From contig CAYXZR010000010.1 of NCBI GenBank assembly GCA_964470025.1, forward strand, positions 1-26,562: a stretch of DNA of 26,562 nt. Reading direction: 5' to 3'. Numbering within the stretch: position 1 is the first letter of the stretch; every line of letters begins with the position of its first letter. Both the position numbers and the translations under genes were made by a program. Shown here in pieces: positions 14,243-21,389 of the stretch. This DNA is from CAYXZR01 sp964470025. GTDB taxonomy: Bacteria; Patescibacteriota; Patescibacteriia; Buchananbacterales; UBA6539. Below the pieces are notes generated by a model that worked only from the letters and a program-made list of their open reading frames with translations, had not been told where the DNA came from and ran no database searches.

Positions 14243-16582
14243 TTATTGTGTTGCGTAAAATGTTTCTTGCCATTTTTCACTGTAATAATTACTGTCTTGT
14301 TGACGTTCAGAATATCTAATGATTGGTCCGATAGCAAATACTGGGTTACCTTGGGTGTCAGGGTATGCAGCAATGATGTAGTCTAGTCCATCGATTCGCT
14401 CTTTAGTTTCTCTGTTGTAGCTTAGATTGTATGAATGTTCAAAATTAATATCTAAGTATTCTTTATTGATATCTCCAGTGATGCTGACAATTTCTCGATC
14501 AAAATTACTAATAAAATTATATTCTTCAGGATCGAGCTCTGTGCCGACAAGTTCTTTTTGTGTGATCACAAGCGCTTCATCGAGTAGTAGCTCTAATCGG
14601 GTTAGTCGATCATATGACTTTGATGCGCGACTAATAATTTCTAGATTTACTAGACCTTCTTTTAGCATTCTGGTTGTTGCAAGAAGATCAGCGTACATTT
14701 CTGGCTGAGGCTCGATGTATCCATAGCTGAAGTAGCTGCCAAAGCCTTGCTCGACAAATAGTGGAACTCGTTCGATGATGACTTCTCTGTGAAAATTTGT
14801 CCACGCGCTTAATGCGGAATTGATTACCTTGTCTTCCCACGCTTGTGTTGTCATAAACGCTGGAGAATTGTCACTTACAATAAAGGTGTTACGCAAAGCT
14901 TCAAATAGACCAAGGTATGCGTTGTCATGCCAGGTGTTTTGATTGAATGTGACAAGCCCTGAAGCTAGTTTGGTTATTCGCTGACTGTAGTTGCTAAACT
15001 GGTTATTGGCTAGTATTTCTAGTAGCATTCCCGCCCTAGTGTTATCAAGAAGGTGTAATAGGTCAAGGCCAGTAGGGAAGCAGCGGTATCGTGTTCGATC
15101 GTATTCGCAGCCGGTGATTTGCTCTGTGGTTTTTGGGACAGTGCTTACCAAGTCAGAGCCAGTGAGTTGATCAAATACTCGATCTTCTAGAACATATTGA
15201 TTTCTAAGAAGCCGTAAGCCCTGTAATTCTTTGGAGTCTTTTGTTCCACCAAGAATTTCCGGGAACGAAAGCGCATCAATTGTTTGTTGAATTGTTGTAA
15301 TTTTATTTTTAACTTCTTCGATATTTGTGTCGAATTGTTCAATTGTATTTTCACTTAAGCCAAGTTGTTCGAGTACCTCAACATACTGCAGATAGGTAAG
15401 GTTGGTCTCTAGTCCCTGGAAGAATGAAATTGCTTTATAGATATTTGCCCACTCGTTTTGTAAGTTTTGATTGTTGCTAATATCACTAGCTAGGAATAGT
15501 CCTGCTAAGAAGCTGATTCTATGATCTTGTTCATCAAGTAGGCAGTCGGCGCAGTCATTTGCTTTGCTCCAGAGAGGGAAGAGTGCATCGTTAAGCCAAG
15601 TGATAGTAAGGAAATAGTTTTTTAATTTTTCTGAATTTTGATATTGTTTTGGCGGTGTGTACTGTGCGTAGCTTTTTTCATAGAGCAGGATAGGTGATTT
15701 TGATAGCTTAGCTTTTTGGGTGATCAGCTCTATCTCAGCTTCTACTTGATTTTTTAGCGTTGGTGGTATTGTGAATTCGTAAACATCTGCTTCAGCGGGA
15801 GTAAAAAATATTTTTTCTGAGCTGATAGTATCTTCCACTTGATTTTCTTCTGGGCTTAGTAGCTTGAGTGCGGTAGCTAAGTATGCAAGCTCAAGCCGAA
15901 GTGATTCGGTTATTAGGTCTGTTTCGATACCAAATTCTTGTTGACGAGCGTCATAGCGATCAGCCACGTCATTGTAGAGTTCATTGAGAAAATCCCAAAG
16001 CGATGGATAAAATCTCTCTTGTTCTATTTCTTTAAAAATAATGTGCATTGTATCTTGATAGACACCAACAACAGAGTCGCTGCTAATAAAAATAGGCACT
16101 TCTTGGGATTTGAGGAGTCGGTATGACTCTTCCCAGTTTTTTGGTGCTTGCTCAAATGGCGATTCAATCGCAGTAAATCCAAACGCAGCGAGTTTGTGCA
16201 GGTATTCATCGGTGTCAATTCGACGAGAAAAATCTCTAAAATTTACTACCTGCTCCTTAATGTTGTTGAGTGGCAGTTCGTAGTTTGGAGCGGTGTTTTG
16301 ATAGGAAAGTGGGATTGGTTGATAGTATGAAGAGATAAATTCTTGTTCCTTGGCAATTTGAGATATTTGGTCGGCCAGTGAGCCGTTGGTATCTTCACTG
16401 TCACTTACAGGTAGGTTGCCAGCGTTTGTGTTAGTTGTTCTATTGATTGGTGGAGGTGATGGGATAGCTGTTTCAGTTTGGTTGTTATTTACCGATATAA
16501 ACAAAGCAACAAGAACTGCGATAATAACGATTACTGCTACTGCAATACCTACAATTACGATTGTTGTTTTTTTGTTTAACAT
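14243..16582 (-). CDS. Membrane-anchored DUF3160 protein
   Basis: A 779-residue protein with one N-terminal transmembrane anchor (about residues 7-30, TIVIVGIAVAVIVIIAVLVA) and then a Pro/Thr/Asn linker to about residue 70. A large helical extracytoplasmic DUF3160 domain fills the rest. Recognisable parts are IFISSDSVVGVYQDTMH, cysteines in NDCADCLL, the ITGCEYDRTRYRCFPTG segment, DNAYLGLFEALRN and the C-terminal FSYGYIEPQPEMYADLLAT. Function is unknown. It is inserted, at 3-4 base gaps, between dut and thyX in a nucleotide operon, an unexpected place for a surface protein. It has no SD and probably depends on coupling. Confidence 0.8.
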   Translation of the reverse strand: MLNKKTTIVIVGIAVAVIVIIAVLVALFISVNNNQTETAIPSPPPINRTTNTNAGNLPVSDSEDTNGSLADQISQIAKEQEFISSYYQPIPLSYQNTAPNYELPLNNIKEQVVNFRDFSRRIDTDEYLHKLAAFGFTAIESPFEQAPKNWEESYRLLKSQEVPIFISSDSVVGVYQDTMHIIFKEIEQERFYPSLWDFLNELYNDVADRYDARQQEFGIETDLITESLRLELAYLATALKLLSPEENQVEDTISSEKIFFTPAEADVYEFTIPPTLKNQVEAEIELITQKAKLSKSPILLYEKSYAQYTPPKQYQNSEKLKNYFLTITWLNDALFPLWSKANDCADCLLDEQDHRISFLAGLFLASDISNNQNLQNEWANIYKAISFFQGLETNLTYLQYVEVLEQLGLSENTIEQFDTNIEEVKNKITTIQQTIDALSFPEILGGTKDSKELQGLRLLRNQYVLEDRVFDQLTGSDLVSTVPKTTEQITGCEYDRTRYRCFPTGLDLLHLLDNTRAGMLLEILANNQFSNYSQRITKLASGLVTFNQNTWHDNAYLGLFEALRNTFIVSDNSPAFMTTQAWEDKVINSALSAWTNFHREVIIERVPLFVEQGFGSYFSYGYIEPQPEMYADLLATTRMLKEGLVNLEIISRASKSYDRLTRLELLLDEALVITQKELVGTELDPEEYNFISNFDREIVSITGDINKEYLDINFEHSYNLSYNRETKERIDGLDYIIAAYPDTQGNPVFAIGPIIRYSERQQDSNYYSEKWQETFYATQ

Positions 16583-16585
16583 GTT

Positions 16586-17008
16586 TTATTTTCCTGTTGA
16601 CCCAAATCCGCCTTCACCACGAGTTGTTTCAGAAAGGGTGTCGACTTCTATGATGCTCGCATGACTAATTGGAGTCATTACAATTTGTGCAATTTTATCG
16701 CCTTTACTAAACGTGTACGGCTCTTGACCTAGATTGATTAAGGCTACGTTTATTTCACCTCTATAGCTGGCATCCATAACTCCTGCCAAGGTATGGATTC
16801 CATGTTTTGAGGCTAAGCCGCTTTTATCAAGGCAACGAGCAACATGATCGTCAGAAAACTCCATGGCAAATCCTAGTGGGATTAGCTTTCGTTCACCTGG
16901 TTCAAGGCTAAATTCGACTGGTGTAAATACATCCATGCCGGCATCATTTGAATGTGCATATGAGGGGAGAAGTGCGTCGGCGCTGAGTTTTTTAATTTTT
17001 AATTCCAT
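16586..17008 (-). CDS. dut: dUTP diphosphatase (dUTPase)
   Basis: Hydrolyses dUTP to dUMP and pyrophosphate, feeding ThyX and keeping uracil out of DNA. At 140 residues it has the trimeric-dUTPase length. Five motifs are visible: I, HSNDAGMDVFTP; II, DKSGLASKHGI; III, AGVMDASYRGEI with the catalytic Asp and Tyr; IV, KGDKIAQIVM; V, TRGEGGFGSTG. The Arg usual in motif II (RSG) is Lys here. The start overlaps the end of the upstream kinase by 17 bases, which fixes co-translation, and the next gene starts 3 bases after the stop. Confidence 0.95.
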   Translation of the reverse strand: MELKIKKLSADALLPSYAHSNDAGMDVFTPVEFSLEPGERKLIPLGFAMEFSDDHVARCLDKSGLASKHGIHTLAGVMDASYRGEINVALINLGQEPYTFSKGDKIAQIVMTPISHASIIEVDTLSETTRGEGGFGSTGK

Positions 17009-17558
17009 GTTTTTCGATAATAGAATCTATTTGATTAAACATTGGTTGATGATCAGGATTATTGTTGTTGATTTTTTCATCAGCCAAAGAAATTAACTCA
17101 GGAATTGTCTTTTCGGTTGGTTGTTGTTCGTCTTGTAAAAATTCTTCCCAACTTTTTTCTGCATCGTCAGCTTTTTTGTTTCGGGCGATTAGTCTCTCAT
17201 ATCGTGTTTTTTGATCAACTTCTAGATGTACGATAATTATGTTATGGTCTTTTTTGATTTGTTTTAAGTCATCTAGTCGTCGCGCATTTGAGATACAGAT
17301 GTTTTGTTCAGGCCATTCTGTAATATCTTGGCTCATTACTTTTGCTAGGATATCATTGCCAAACTGTTCTCTGAGCGCAACAGACATACCAACTGTGGTG
17401 TCTCGTGTTTCTGGTAAGTATATCCTCTTTAGGAGATCAGTAAGGATGCTTGTAAAGCTTGCGGTGCGAAAATTGTATTTGTCAGCCAGGTACTGAGCTG
17501 CGGTGTCTTTTCCTGAGGCTATGTGTCCAACAAATGCAATAATCGTTTTTTTACTCAT
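16992..17558 (-). CDS. P-loop nucleotide kinase-like protein (AAA_18/dephospho-CoA kinase-like), candidate deoxynucleotide kinase
   Basis: A 188-residue P-loop kinase. Walker A is at the N-terminus (FVGHIASGKDTAAQYLADKY). A NARRLDDLKQIKK segment and a strand IIIVHLEVD follow, then an Arg-rich LID-like region (RYERLIARNKK) with an acidic stretch. The fold matches small nucleoside/nucleotide kinases related to dephospho-CoA kinase and adenylate kinase. The substrate cannot be read from the sequence. Its place between dcd and dut suggests a deoxynucleotide kinase. The ATG at 17558 is preferred to the TTG at 17573, which lies inside dcd. Confidence 0.75.
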   Translation of the reverse strand: MSKKTIIAFVGHIASGKDTAAQYLADKYNFRTASFTSILTDLLKRIYLPETRDTTVGMSVALREQFGNDILAKVMSQDITEWPEQNICISNARRLDDLKQIKKDHNIIIVHLEVDQKTRYERLIARNKKADDAEKSWEEFLQDEQQPTEKTIPELISLADEKINNNNPDHQPMFNQIDSIIEKHGIKN

Positions 17559-17565
17559 GGGTGCT

Positions 17566-18129
17566 TTATTCAAAGTTTTTGTGCATTTGGCTGGCTTTTA
17601 CGCCGGTGTCGCCGAAGTATTTGCTTTTTAAGTCAGGATGTCCGTATGGCCGTTCACATGGTTCTGATAGCTGAGCAAATACTACTTGACCGATTTTCAT
17701 ACCAGGATATAGCGCGATAGGCATGGTTGCTACATTGAAAAGTTCTAGGGTAACTCGAAGGTTGTTGCCTGGATCAATAAACCCTGCCGTCGCATGTACT
17801 AGTAGGCCTAGTCGACCTAGGGAGCTTTTACCGTTTAGCATGTACAGATATTTATCATTCACGCCGATTTTTTCTTGAGTGACTGCTAGTGCGAACTCGT
17901 TTGGATGAAGAATAAATGGTTCTTCTTCTGAGACGGTTACTGTTCTGTAGGCACTTGAAATATCGCTTCGAGGGTCGATGATTTTGGTTTTTGTGTTATC
18001 AAAGACAATAAACTCGGAACCAATAGTTACGTCGTAACTGGCTGGCTGAAGGAAGTCGGGATTGAATGGTTCAATGCTAATATCTCCGCTCTCCATTAGC
18101 TTTTTGATCGTTCGGTCTGAAAGAATCAT
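17566..18129 (-). CDS. dcd: dCTP deaminase (possibly bifunctional DCD-DUT)
   Basis: Deaminates dCTP to dUTP, the entry step to thymidylate. At 187 residues it has the usual trimeric fold with MILSDRTIKKLMESGDI, PASYDVTIG and the active-site core GKSSLGRLGLLVHATAGFID, followed by a TLEL segment. The TAGFIDPG stretch resembles the bifunctional dCTP deaminase/dUTPase subgroup (M. jannaschii, M. tuberculosis), whereas E. coli Dcd reads TAHRIDPG. A separate dut gene lies downstream, so a bifunctional enzyme would be partly redundant. The C-terminal part PYGHPDLKSKYFGDTG is as expected. First gene of the operon, with a promoter about 50 bases upstream and no SD. Confidence 0.92.
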   Translation of the reverse strand: MILSDRTIKKLMESGDISIEPFNPDFLQPASYDVTIGSEFIVFDNTKTKIIDPRSDISSAYRTVTVSEEEPFILHPNEFALAVTQEKIGVNDKYLYMLNGKSSLGRLGLLVHATAGFIDPGNNLRVTLELFNVATMPIALYPGMKIGQVVFAQLSEPCERPYGHPDLKSKYFGDTGVKASQMHKNFE

Positions 18130-18181
18130 ACGTGTGGAATTAAGAGTGCTCTGTAGCGCTAGTTAGTTAAATAGTACAAGT

Positions 18182-18210
18182 ATTATACCAAAGTATGGAT
18201 AGTGAGACAA
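18182..18210 (-). promoter_or_regulatory. Strong sigma-70-type promoter of the dcd-to-tmk operon
   Basis: Minus strand: -35 TTGTCT (18210-18205), 17-bp spacer, -10 TATAAT (18187-18182, perfect). It starts a few bases after the rplA terminator. The mRNA start would be near 18175, giving a leader of about 45 nt. Confidence 0.75.
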
Positions 18211-18214
18211 TTAA

Positions 18215-18243
18215 AAAAAACAGGGGATAAACCCCTGTTTTTT
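18215..18243 (-). terminator. Intrinsic terminator of rplA
   Basis: 12-bp perfect stem: AAAAAACAGGGG and CCCCTGTTTTTT (18215-18226, 18232-18243), 5-nt loop, with eight T's on the minus strand. It separates rplA from the dcd operon. Confidence 0.88.
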
Positions 18244-18262
18244 ATCTGAATTTAGACTACAT

Positions 18263-18952
18263 TTATTCAGGTTGCACCTTTACGCCAGGTCCCATGGTTG
18301 AAGAAAATGTGATTCCTTTGATGTAGGTTCCTTTTGATGAAGATGGCTTTGCTTTTTTAAGCGCATCTAGCAATGCAAGGTAGTTGTCTTTTAGCTTATC
18401 AGTAGTAAATGATGACTTACCAATTACTTGATGAAGATTAGCTGTGTCGTCGTTTTTGAAGTTCACTTTACCTTTTTTGAGCTCGTCGATGGTTTTTTTA
18501 AGGTCAGTGGTGATTGTTTCATTTTTTGGAGAAGGCATTAATCCTCGTGGTCCAAGAATTTTTGCAATTACTGCAAGTTTTGGCATCATGTCTGGAGTAG
18601 TAACTGCAACATCGAATTCGATTTTTCCAGTTTTTTTGATTTCTTCAATTAGATCTTCTCCGCCAATAATATCAGCACCTGCTGCTTTTGCATCTTTTTC
18701 TTTATCTTTACCGACAAATGCAGCGATCTTTTTTGTTTTACCTGTTCCATGAGGAAGGGTAACTGAACCACGAATTTGTTGATCAGTTTTTCGAGAATCA
18801 ATTCCTAGTCGGAAGTGAACTTCTACTGAACTGTCAAATTTTGTAGTGGCTGTTTTTTTGATGAGCTCTAGGGCTTCATCGGTTGAGTGTAGCTTGTTTT
18901 TGTCGATTGACTGGCTAAGCTCACTAAAGCGCTTTGAATGTTTAGCTTTCAT
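18263..18952 (-). CDS. rplA: 50S ribosomal protein L1 (uL1)
   Basis: L1 forms the mobile L1 stalk near the ribosomal E site and often represses its own operon. The 229-residue length is typical. Motifs: KHSKRFSELSQSID, SVEVHFRLGIDSRKTDQQIR, GSVTLPHGTGKTKKIAAFV, PKLAVIAKILGPRGLMPSPK and the C-terminal YIKGITFSSTMGPGVKV. The ATG at 18952 is chosen because GAGGAG precedes it by 6 bases; the frame extends to 18973 through the leader hairpin. It has its own promoter and a structured leader, so it is not simply co-transcribed with rplK. rplJ/rplL are absent downstream. Some Parcubacteria lack L1; this organism has it. Confidence 0.95.
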   Translation of the reverse strand: MKAKHSKRFSELSQSIDKNKLHSTDEALELIKKTATTKFDSSVEVHFRLGIDSRKTDQQIRGSVTLPHGTGKTKKIAAFVGKDKEKDAKAAGADIIGGEDLIEEIKKTGKIEFDVAVTTPDMMPKLAVIAKILGPRGLMPSPKNETITTDLKKTIDELKKGKVNFKNDDTANLHQVIGKSSFTTDKLKDNYLALLDALKKAKPSSSKGTYIKGITFSSTMGPGVKVQPE

Positions 18953-19010
18953 AGTTGTCTCCTCGCGGTACAAACCCTCAAGAGATAAGGTCCCGCATAA
19001 GATTAATTAG
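18953..19010 (-). promoter_or_regulatory. Structured rplA leader, candidate L1 autoregulatory site
   Basis: Minus strand: TGCGG (18997-18993) can pair with CCGCG (18968-18964), closing a stem whose inner part can pair ACC with GGT around CTC/GAG with unpaired bases. The stem ends directly at the SD sequence GAGGAG, so folding or protein binding could block translation. L1 autoregulation through mRNA mimics of its rRNA site is established in other bacteria; the link here is inferred from position only. Confidence 0.35.
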
Positions 19011-19017
19011 TGGCAGT

Positions 19018-19046
19018 ATTATTACACAATTAGTCTAATACGTCAA
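19018..19046 (-). promoter_or_regulatory. Candidate promoter of rplA
   Basis: Minus strand: -35 TTGACG (19046-19041) within the end of the upstream gene, 17-bp spacer, -10 AATAAT (19023-19018), or TAATAA with a 16-bp spacer. It would start the mRNA about 10 bases before the leader hairpin. Confidence 0.45.
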
Positions 19047-19983
19047 TAGCTGGGCTAGGGCGCTCTGGGGCAATTGGTCCAGTGCTGTCAGGGGTAATAG
19101 TAAAGCAGTTTTCGCCGGTTTCATGGGCGAATTCTAGATCAAATTTGTCATATACTGGTCTTGACCCCTCTTGTTCTTCGCTATTTGTGGTGAACGTAGC
19201 ACATAGTCTGAATTGATCTTCGGAGATTACTTCGTATGTGTATGGCTCTTCGGTTCGTGGGTCAACTAGTGCATCATCGTTAATTCTCAAATCGTCGGTT
19301 TTTGTGGGCAGCTCACCATTGTTGTCGTAGTATAAGTTTACCGCATTTTTTATGCTTCTAAGGTCATTTACGCGCTGTACATCATATGCTTTTTCTCGGT
19401 TTTGTGCTGGTGAGTCAATTAGCATAAAGCCAGTAACTAACAGGATAAGCATTACGACAGCGGCGCTGATAAGGTTGGTTTTTGGAATAACTGATTTTTT
19501 TAATGCGTTTTCTGATTTTAATTCAATCCAGAAGAAGCTAAAGATCCATCCAGTGATACCAAGGATAGTGAGTGCCTTTAGTGCAAATCGTGCAGTAAGG
19601 TCGCCATCAAGTAAGGTGTTGACGGTAGCAATAAAATCACCAATGGCAATGGCGACAACGATAAACATAATTAAATAGCTTACCCATTGTCGAGGACCTT
19701 TACTGGCTTGAATCTGATCATGATTTAGTGCCTTTCTGATTTGCAGAGAAAAGATGAAGAAAAAAGGTATACCGACAATAAGTGAAGCAAGGCTTGCTCG
19801 TAACGCATTTTGATTCACGCCTTGCGTGTCGACACCCCATGGGCTAATGATGGTTGGAAACGCTACATTGATGAGTTGAAAGATAACGCCACCAATTGCG
19901 AAGGCAACAATTCCTAGGGAGAAGAAAAGGCCTAGATATAAAAACAATGACTTTGCATTGTGGAGTTGTGATTTAGTTGACAT
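19030..19983 (-). CDS. DUF5671-type membrane protein with C-terminal pseudopilin-like domain
   Basis: A 317-residue membrane protein. The N-terminal half has about five transmembrane helices, starting with AKSLFLYLGLFFSLGIVAFA, FQLINVAFPTII and an ASLIVGIPFFFIFSLQIRK stretch, which fit the DUF5671 pattern common in Patescibacteria. A further helix (about 172-190, ISAAVVMLILLVTGFMLI) is followed by an extracytoplasmic domain: RVNDLRSIKNAVNLYYDNNG, ELPTKTDDL, DPRTEEPYTYEV, FRLCATF. This resembles the globular part of type II secretion pseudopilins. It lies between rplK and rplA, behind the rplK terminator and an overlapping possible promoter. Function is unknown; an envelope sensor or secretion role is a guess from topology. 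Confidence 0.72.
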   Translation of the reverse strand: MSTKSQLHNAKSLFLYLGLFFSLGIVAFAIGGVIFQLINVAFPTIISPWGVDTQGVNQNALRASLASLIVGIPFFFIFSLQIRKALNHDQIQASKGPRQWVSYLIMFIVVAIAIGDFIATVNTLLDGDLTARFALKALTILGITGWIFSFFWIELKSENALKKSVIPKTNLISAAVVMLILLVTGFMLIDSPAQNREKAYDVQRVNDLRSIKNAVNLYYDNNGELPTKTDDLRINDDALVDPRTEEPYTYEVISEDQFRLCATFTTNSEEQEGSRPVYDKFDLEFAHETGENCFTITPDSTGPIAPERPSPAIDVLD

Positions 19984-19995
19984 ATGAATGTAATT

Positions 19996-20030
19996 AAATA
20001 AAGCCGAGGATTATTTCCTCGGCTTTATTT
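19996..20030 (-). terminator. Intrinsic terminator after rplK
   Basis: Perfect 14-bp stem AAATAAAGCCGAGG (19996-20009) with CCTCGGCTTTATTT (20017-20030), 7-nt loop ATTATTT. It lies 17 bases after the rplK stop and only 12 bases before the next start codon. It should end most of the secE-nusG-rplK message. Confidence 0.82.
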
Positions 20031-20055
20031 TATCATTTTATGACGTATTAGTCGA
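20027..20055 (-). promoter_or_regulatory. Possible promoter of the DUF5671 gene overlapping the rplK terminator
   Basis: Minus strand: -35 TCGACT (20055-20050) over the rplK stop, 17-bp spacer, -10 TAAAAT (20032-20027), which overlaps the first bases of the terminator stem. The mRNA start would fall inside the 5' arm, so the new transcript could not form the full hairpin. One -35 mismatch makes this tentative. Confidence 0.3.
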
Positions 20056-20473
20056 CTACTTTGATTCCCATTTGTCGAGCTGTACCTTCGATGATCTTTG
20101 CTCCTGCATCGAGATCGTTAGCACTTAAGTCAGCCATTTTGATTTCAGCGATTTCCTTTAGCTGTGCTCGGGTGACGGTACCAACCTTCTTTTTGAGCTG
20201 GTCAGCAGCACCTTTTTTGATTCCAGCTGCTTTTTTTAGTAGCTCTGAAGCTGGAGGTGTCTTCATGATGAAGTCATAGCTTCTGTCGTCGTATACTGAG
20301 ATTTCAACTGGTACAACCTGACCTTGTTTGTCTCGAGTTGCTTCGTTGAATTTTTGACAGAACTCAGCAATGTTTAGTCCGTGTTGACCTAGGGCTGGAC
20401 CAACTGGAGGTGCTGGGTTTGCTTGTCCTCCGATGATTTGTAGTTTAATTACTGTTAATACTTTTTTTGGCAT
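20048..20473 (-). CDS. rplK: 50S ribosomal protein L11 (uL11)
   Basis: L11 binds the GTPase-associated region of 23S rRNA and is needed for factor function. The 141-residue length is standard. Motifs: VIKLQIIGGQANPAPPVGPA, then LGQHGLNIAEFCQKFNEAT, then FIMKTPPASELLKKAAGIKK and the C-terminal IIEGTARQMGIKVVD (usually GTARSMG). It lies 72 bases after nusG in the usual secE-nusG-rplK order. No SD is visible before the ATG. Confidence 0.97.
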   Translation of the reverse strand: MPKKVLTVIKLQIIGGQANPAPPVGPALGQHGLNIAEFCQKFNEATRDKQGQVVPVEISVYDDRSYDFIMKTPPASELLKKAAGIKKGAADQLKKKVGTVTRAQLKEIAEIKMADLSANDLDAGAKIIEGTARQMGIKVVD

Positions 20474-20545
20474 ATTATTGTCTCATGTTATTTTGTGATC
20501 TTGAGAAGCATCTGCATTACTGCAGCAAGACAATGAATAAATTAT

Positions 20546-21124
20546 TTAAGCTTTTTTAACTTGTAAGAAATCAAGCTCAACTGGTGTTTCTCGTCCAAAC
20601 ATTGAAACAAGTACTTTGATNNNNNNNNNNNNNNNNNNNNNNNNNNNNNNNNNNNNNNNNNNNGCTTGGTCAATATTATTAACCTTACCTTCGTAGCCTT
20701 TGAATGGCCCATCATTGATAAGTACTGGATCGCCTGGCTGAACATCAATTGTATATGTTGGTTCTTCAACTCCCATTCGTTTCTGTAATGTTTTGATTTC
20801 CTTTTCTGAGAGGGGAGTTGGAGTGGTGCTGGTTCCGATAAATCCGGTAACATTTGGTGTGTTTCGAACCACGTACCATGAGTTGTCGTCAACAACCATT
20901 TCCACAAGAATATATCCTGGAAAAATTTTCTCGGTGACGATTTTTCGCTTTCCGTTTTTGATTTTAATTTTCTTTTCGGTAGGAATCAATACGCTGAAAA
21001 TTTTATCTTCCATATCCATTGATTCGATACGTTGTTCAAGGTTTCGCTTTACATTTTCTTCATAACCTGAGTAGGTGTGAATTGCGTACCAGCGTCGACC
21101 TTGTTGAGCTGTTTGTTTAGGCAT
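20546..21124 (-). CDS. nusG: Transcription termination/antitermination protein NusG (contains sequencing gap)
   Basis: NusG binds RNA polymerase through its N-terminal (NGN) domain and couples it to ribosome or Rho through the KOW domain. NGN: RRWYAIHTYSGYEENVKRNL, EKIFPGYILVEMVVDDNSW, VRNTPNVTGFIG. KOW: GDPVLINDGPFKGYEGKV, then the gap, then SMFGRETPVELDFLQVKKA. The 43 N's fall in the KOW domain between NNIDQ and IKVLVS. In related proteins only about 4-6 residues separate these, so the N-run is probably a nominal gap length, and the 192-residue frame may be too long by about ten residues. The frame stays open across it. The start lies 24 bases after the secE stop. Confidence 0.95.
   Translation of the reverse strand: MPKQTAQQGRRWYAIHTYSGYEENVKRNLEQRIESMDMEDKIFSVLIPTEKKIKIKNGKRKIVTEKIFPGYILVEMVVDDNSWYVVRNTPNVTGFIGTSTTPTPLSEKEIKTLQKRMGVEEPTYTIDVQPGDPVLINDGPFKGYEGKVNNIDQXXXXXXXXXXXXXXXIKVLVSMFGRETPVELDFLQVKKA
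20621..20663. other. Assembly gap of 43 N within nusG
   Basis: 43 unresolved bases. With two flanking bases they make 15 codons, so both sides read in one frame. The true length is uncertain. Confidence 0.99.
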
Positions 21125-21148
21125 AGTCGTTGAGTAAAAAGTGTGAAA

Positions 21149-21325
21149 TTATAGAAATCGTTGAATCGCGTTGCTAAGCACTACGTCGAGTGCACCAAGA
21201 AATGCTGCAACGATAATGCTGACGATCACTACAAGAATGGTGTACTGAGTGGTTTCTTTTTTAGAAGGCCAGGTCACTTTCTTGAGCTCTTCTTTTGATT
21301 CTCGGATGTACTGAATCGGATTCAT
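21149..21325 (-). CDS. secE: Preprotein translocase subunit SecE
   Basis: SecE is the essential clamp subunit of the SecYEG channel. This short frame encodes 58 residues, the single-helix form typical of most non-enteric bacteria. The conserved cytoplasmic part is YIRESKEELKKVTWPSKKET (the KKVTWP motif is diagnostic). One transmembrane helix follows (about residues 28-50, YTILVVIVSIIVAAFLGALD) and a short outside tail ends NAIQRFL. It lies directly before nusG, as in most bacteria. The ATG at 21325 has no SD. Confidence 0.96.
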   Translation of the reverse strand: MNPIQYIRESKEELKKVTWPSKKETTQYTILVVIVSIIVAAFLGALDVVLSNAIQRFL

Positions 21326-21363
21326 ACGTATAAGTGTTTAAATTTAGCTAATTTTTGGATCCT

Positions 21364-21384
21364 AAAAAGGCCTTTTCGGCCCTT
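21364..21384 (-). terminator. Possible attenuator hairpin in the secE leader
   Basis: Minus strand: AAGGGCC (21384-21378), loop GAAAA, GGCCTTT (21372-21366), then two more T's. It lies between the secE promoter and start codon, and no minus-strand gene ends upstream. The U-tract is short (five T's, partly paired), so termination would be partial. Confidence 0.45.
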
Positions 21385-21389
21385 GATTT

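Noticed and set aside
14239..14373. 45-residue N-terminal extension of thyX
   Set aside because: It would overlap the DUF3160 coding region by 131 bases and is not related to ThyX; the ATG at 14238 is 4 bases after the DUF3160 stop.
20542..20907. 121-residue frame spanning the N gap in another phase
   Set aside because: Alternative frame of nusG; nusG motifs are clear on both sides of the gap.
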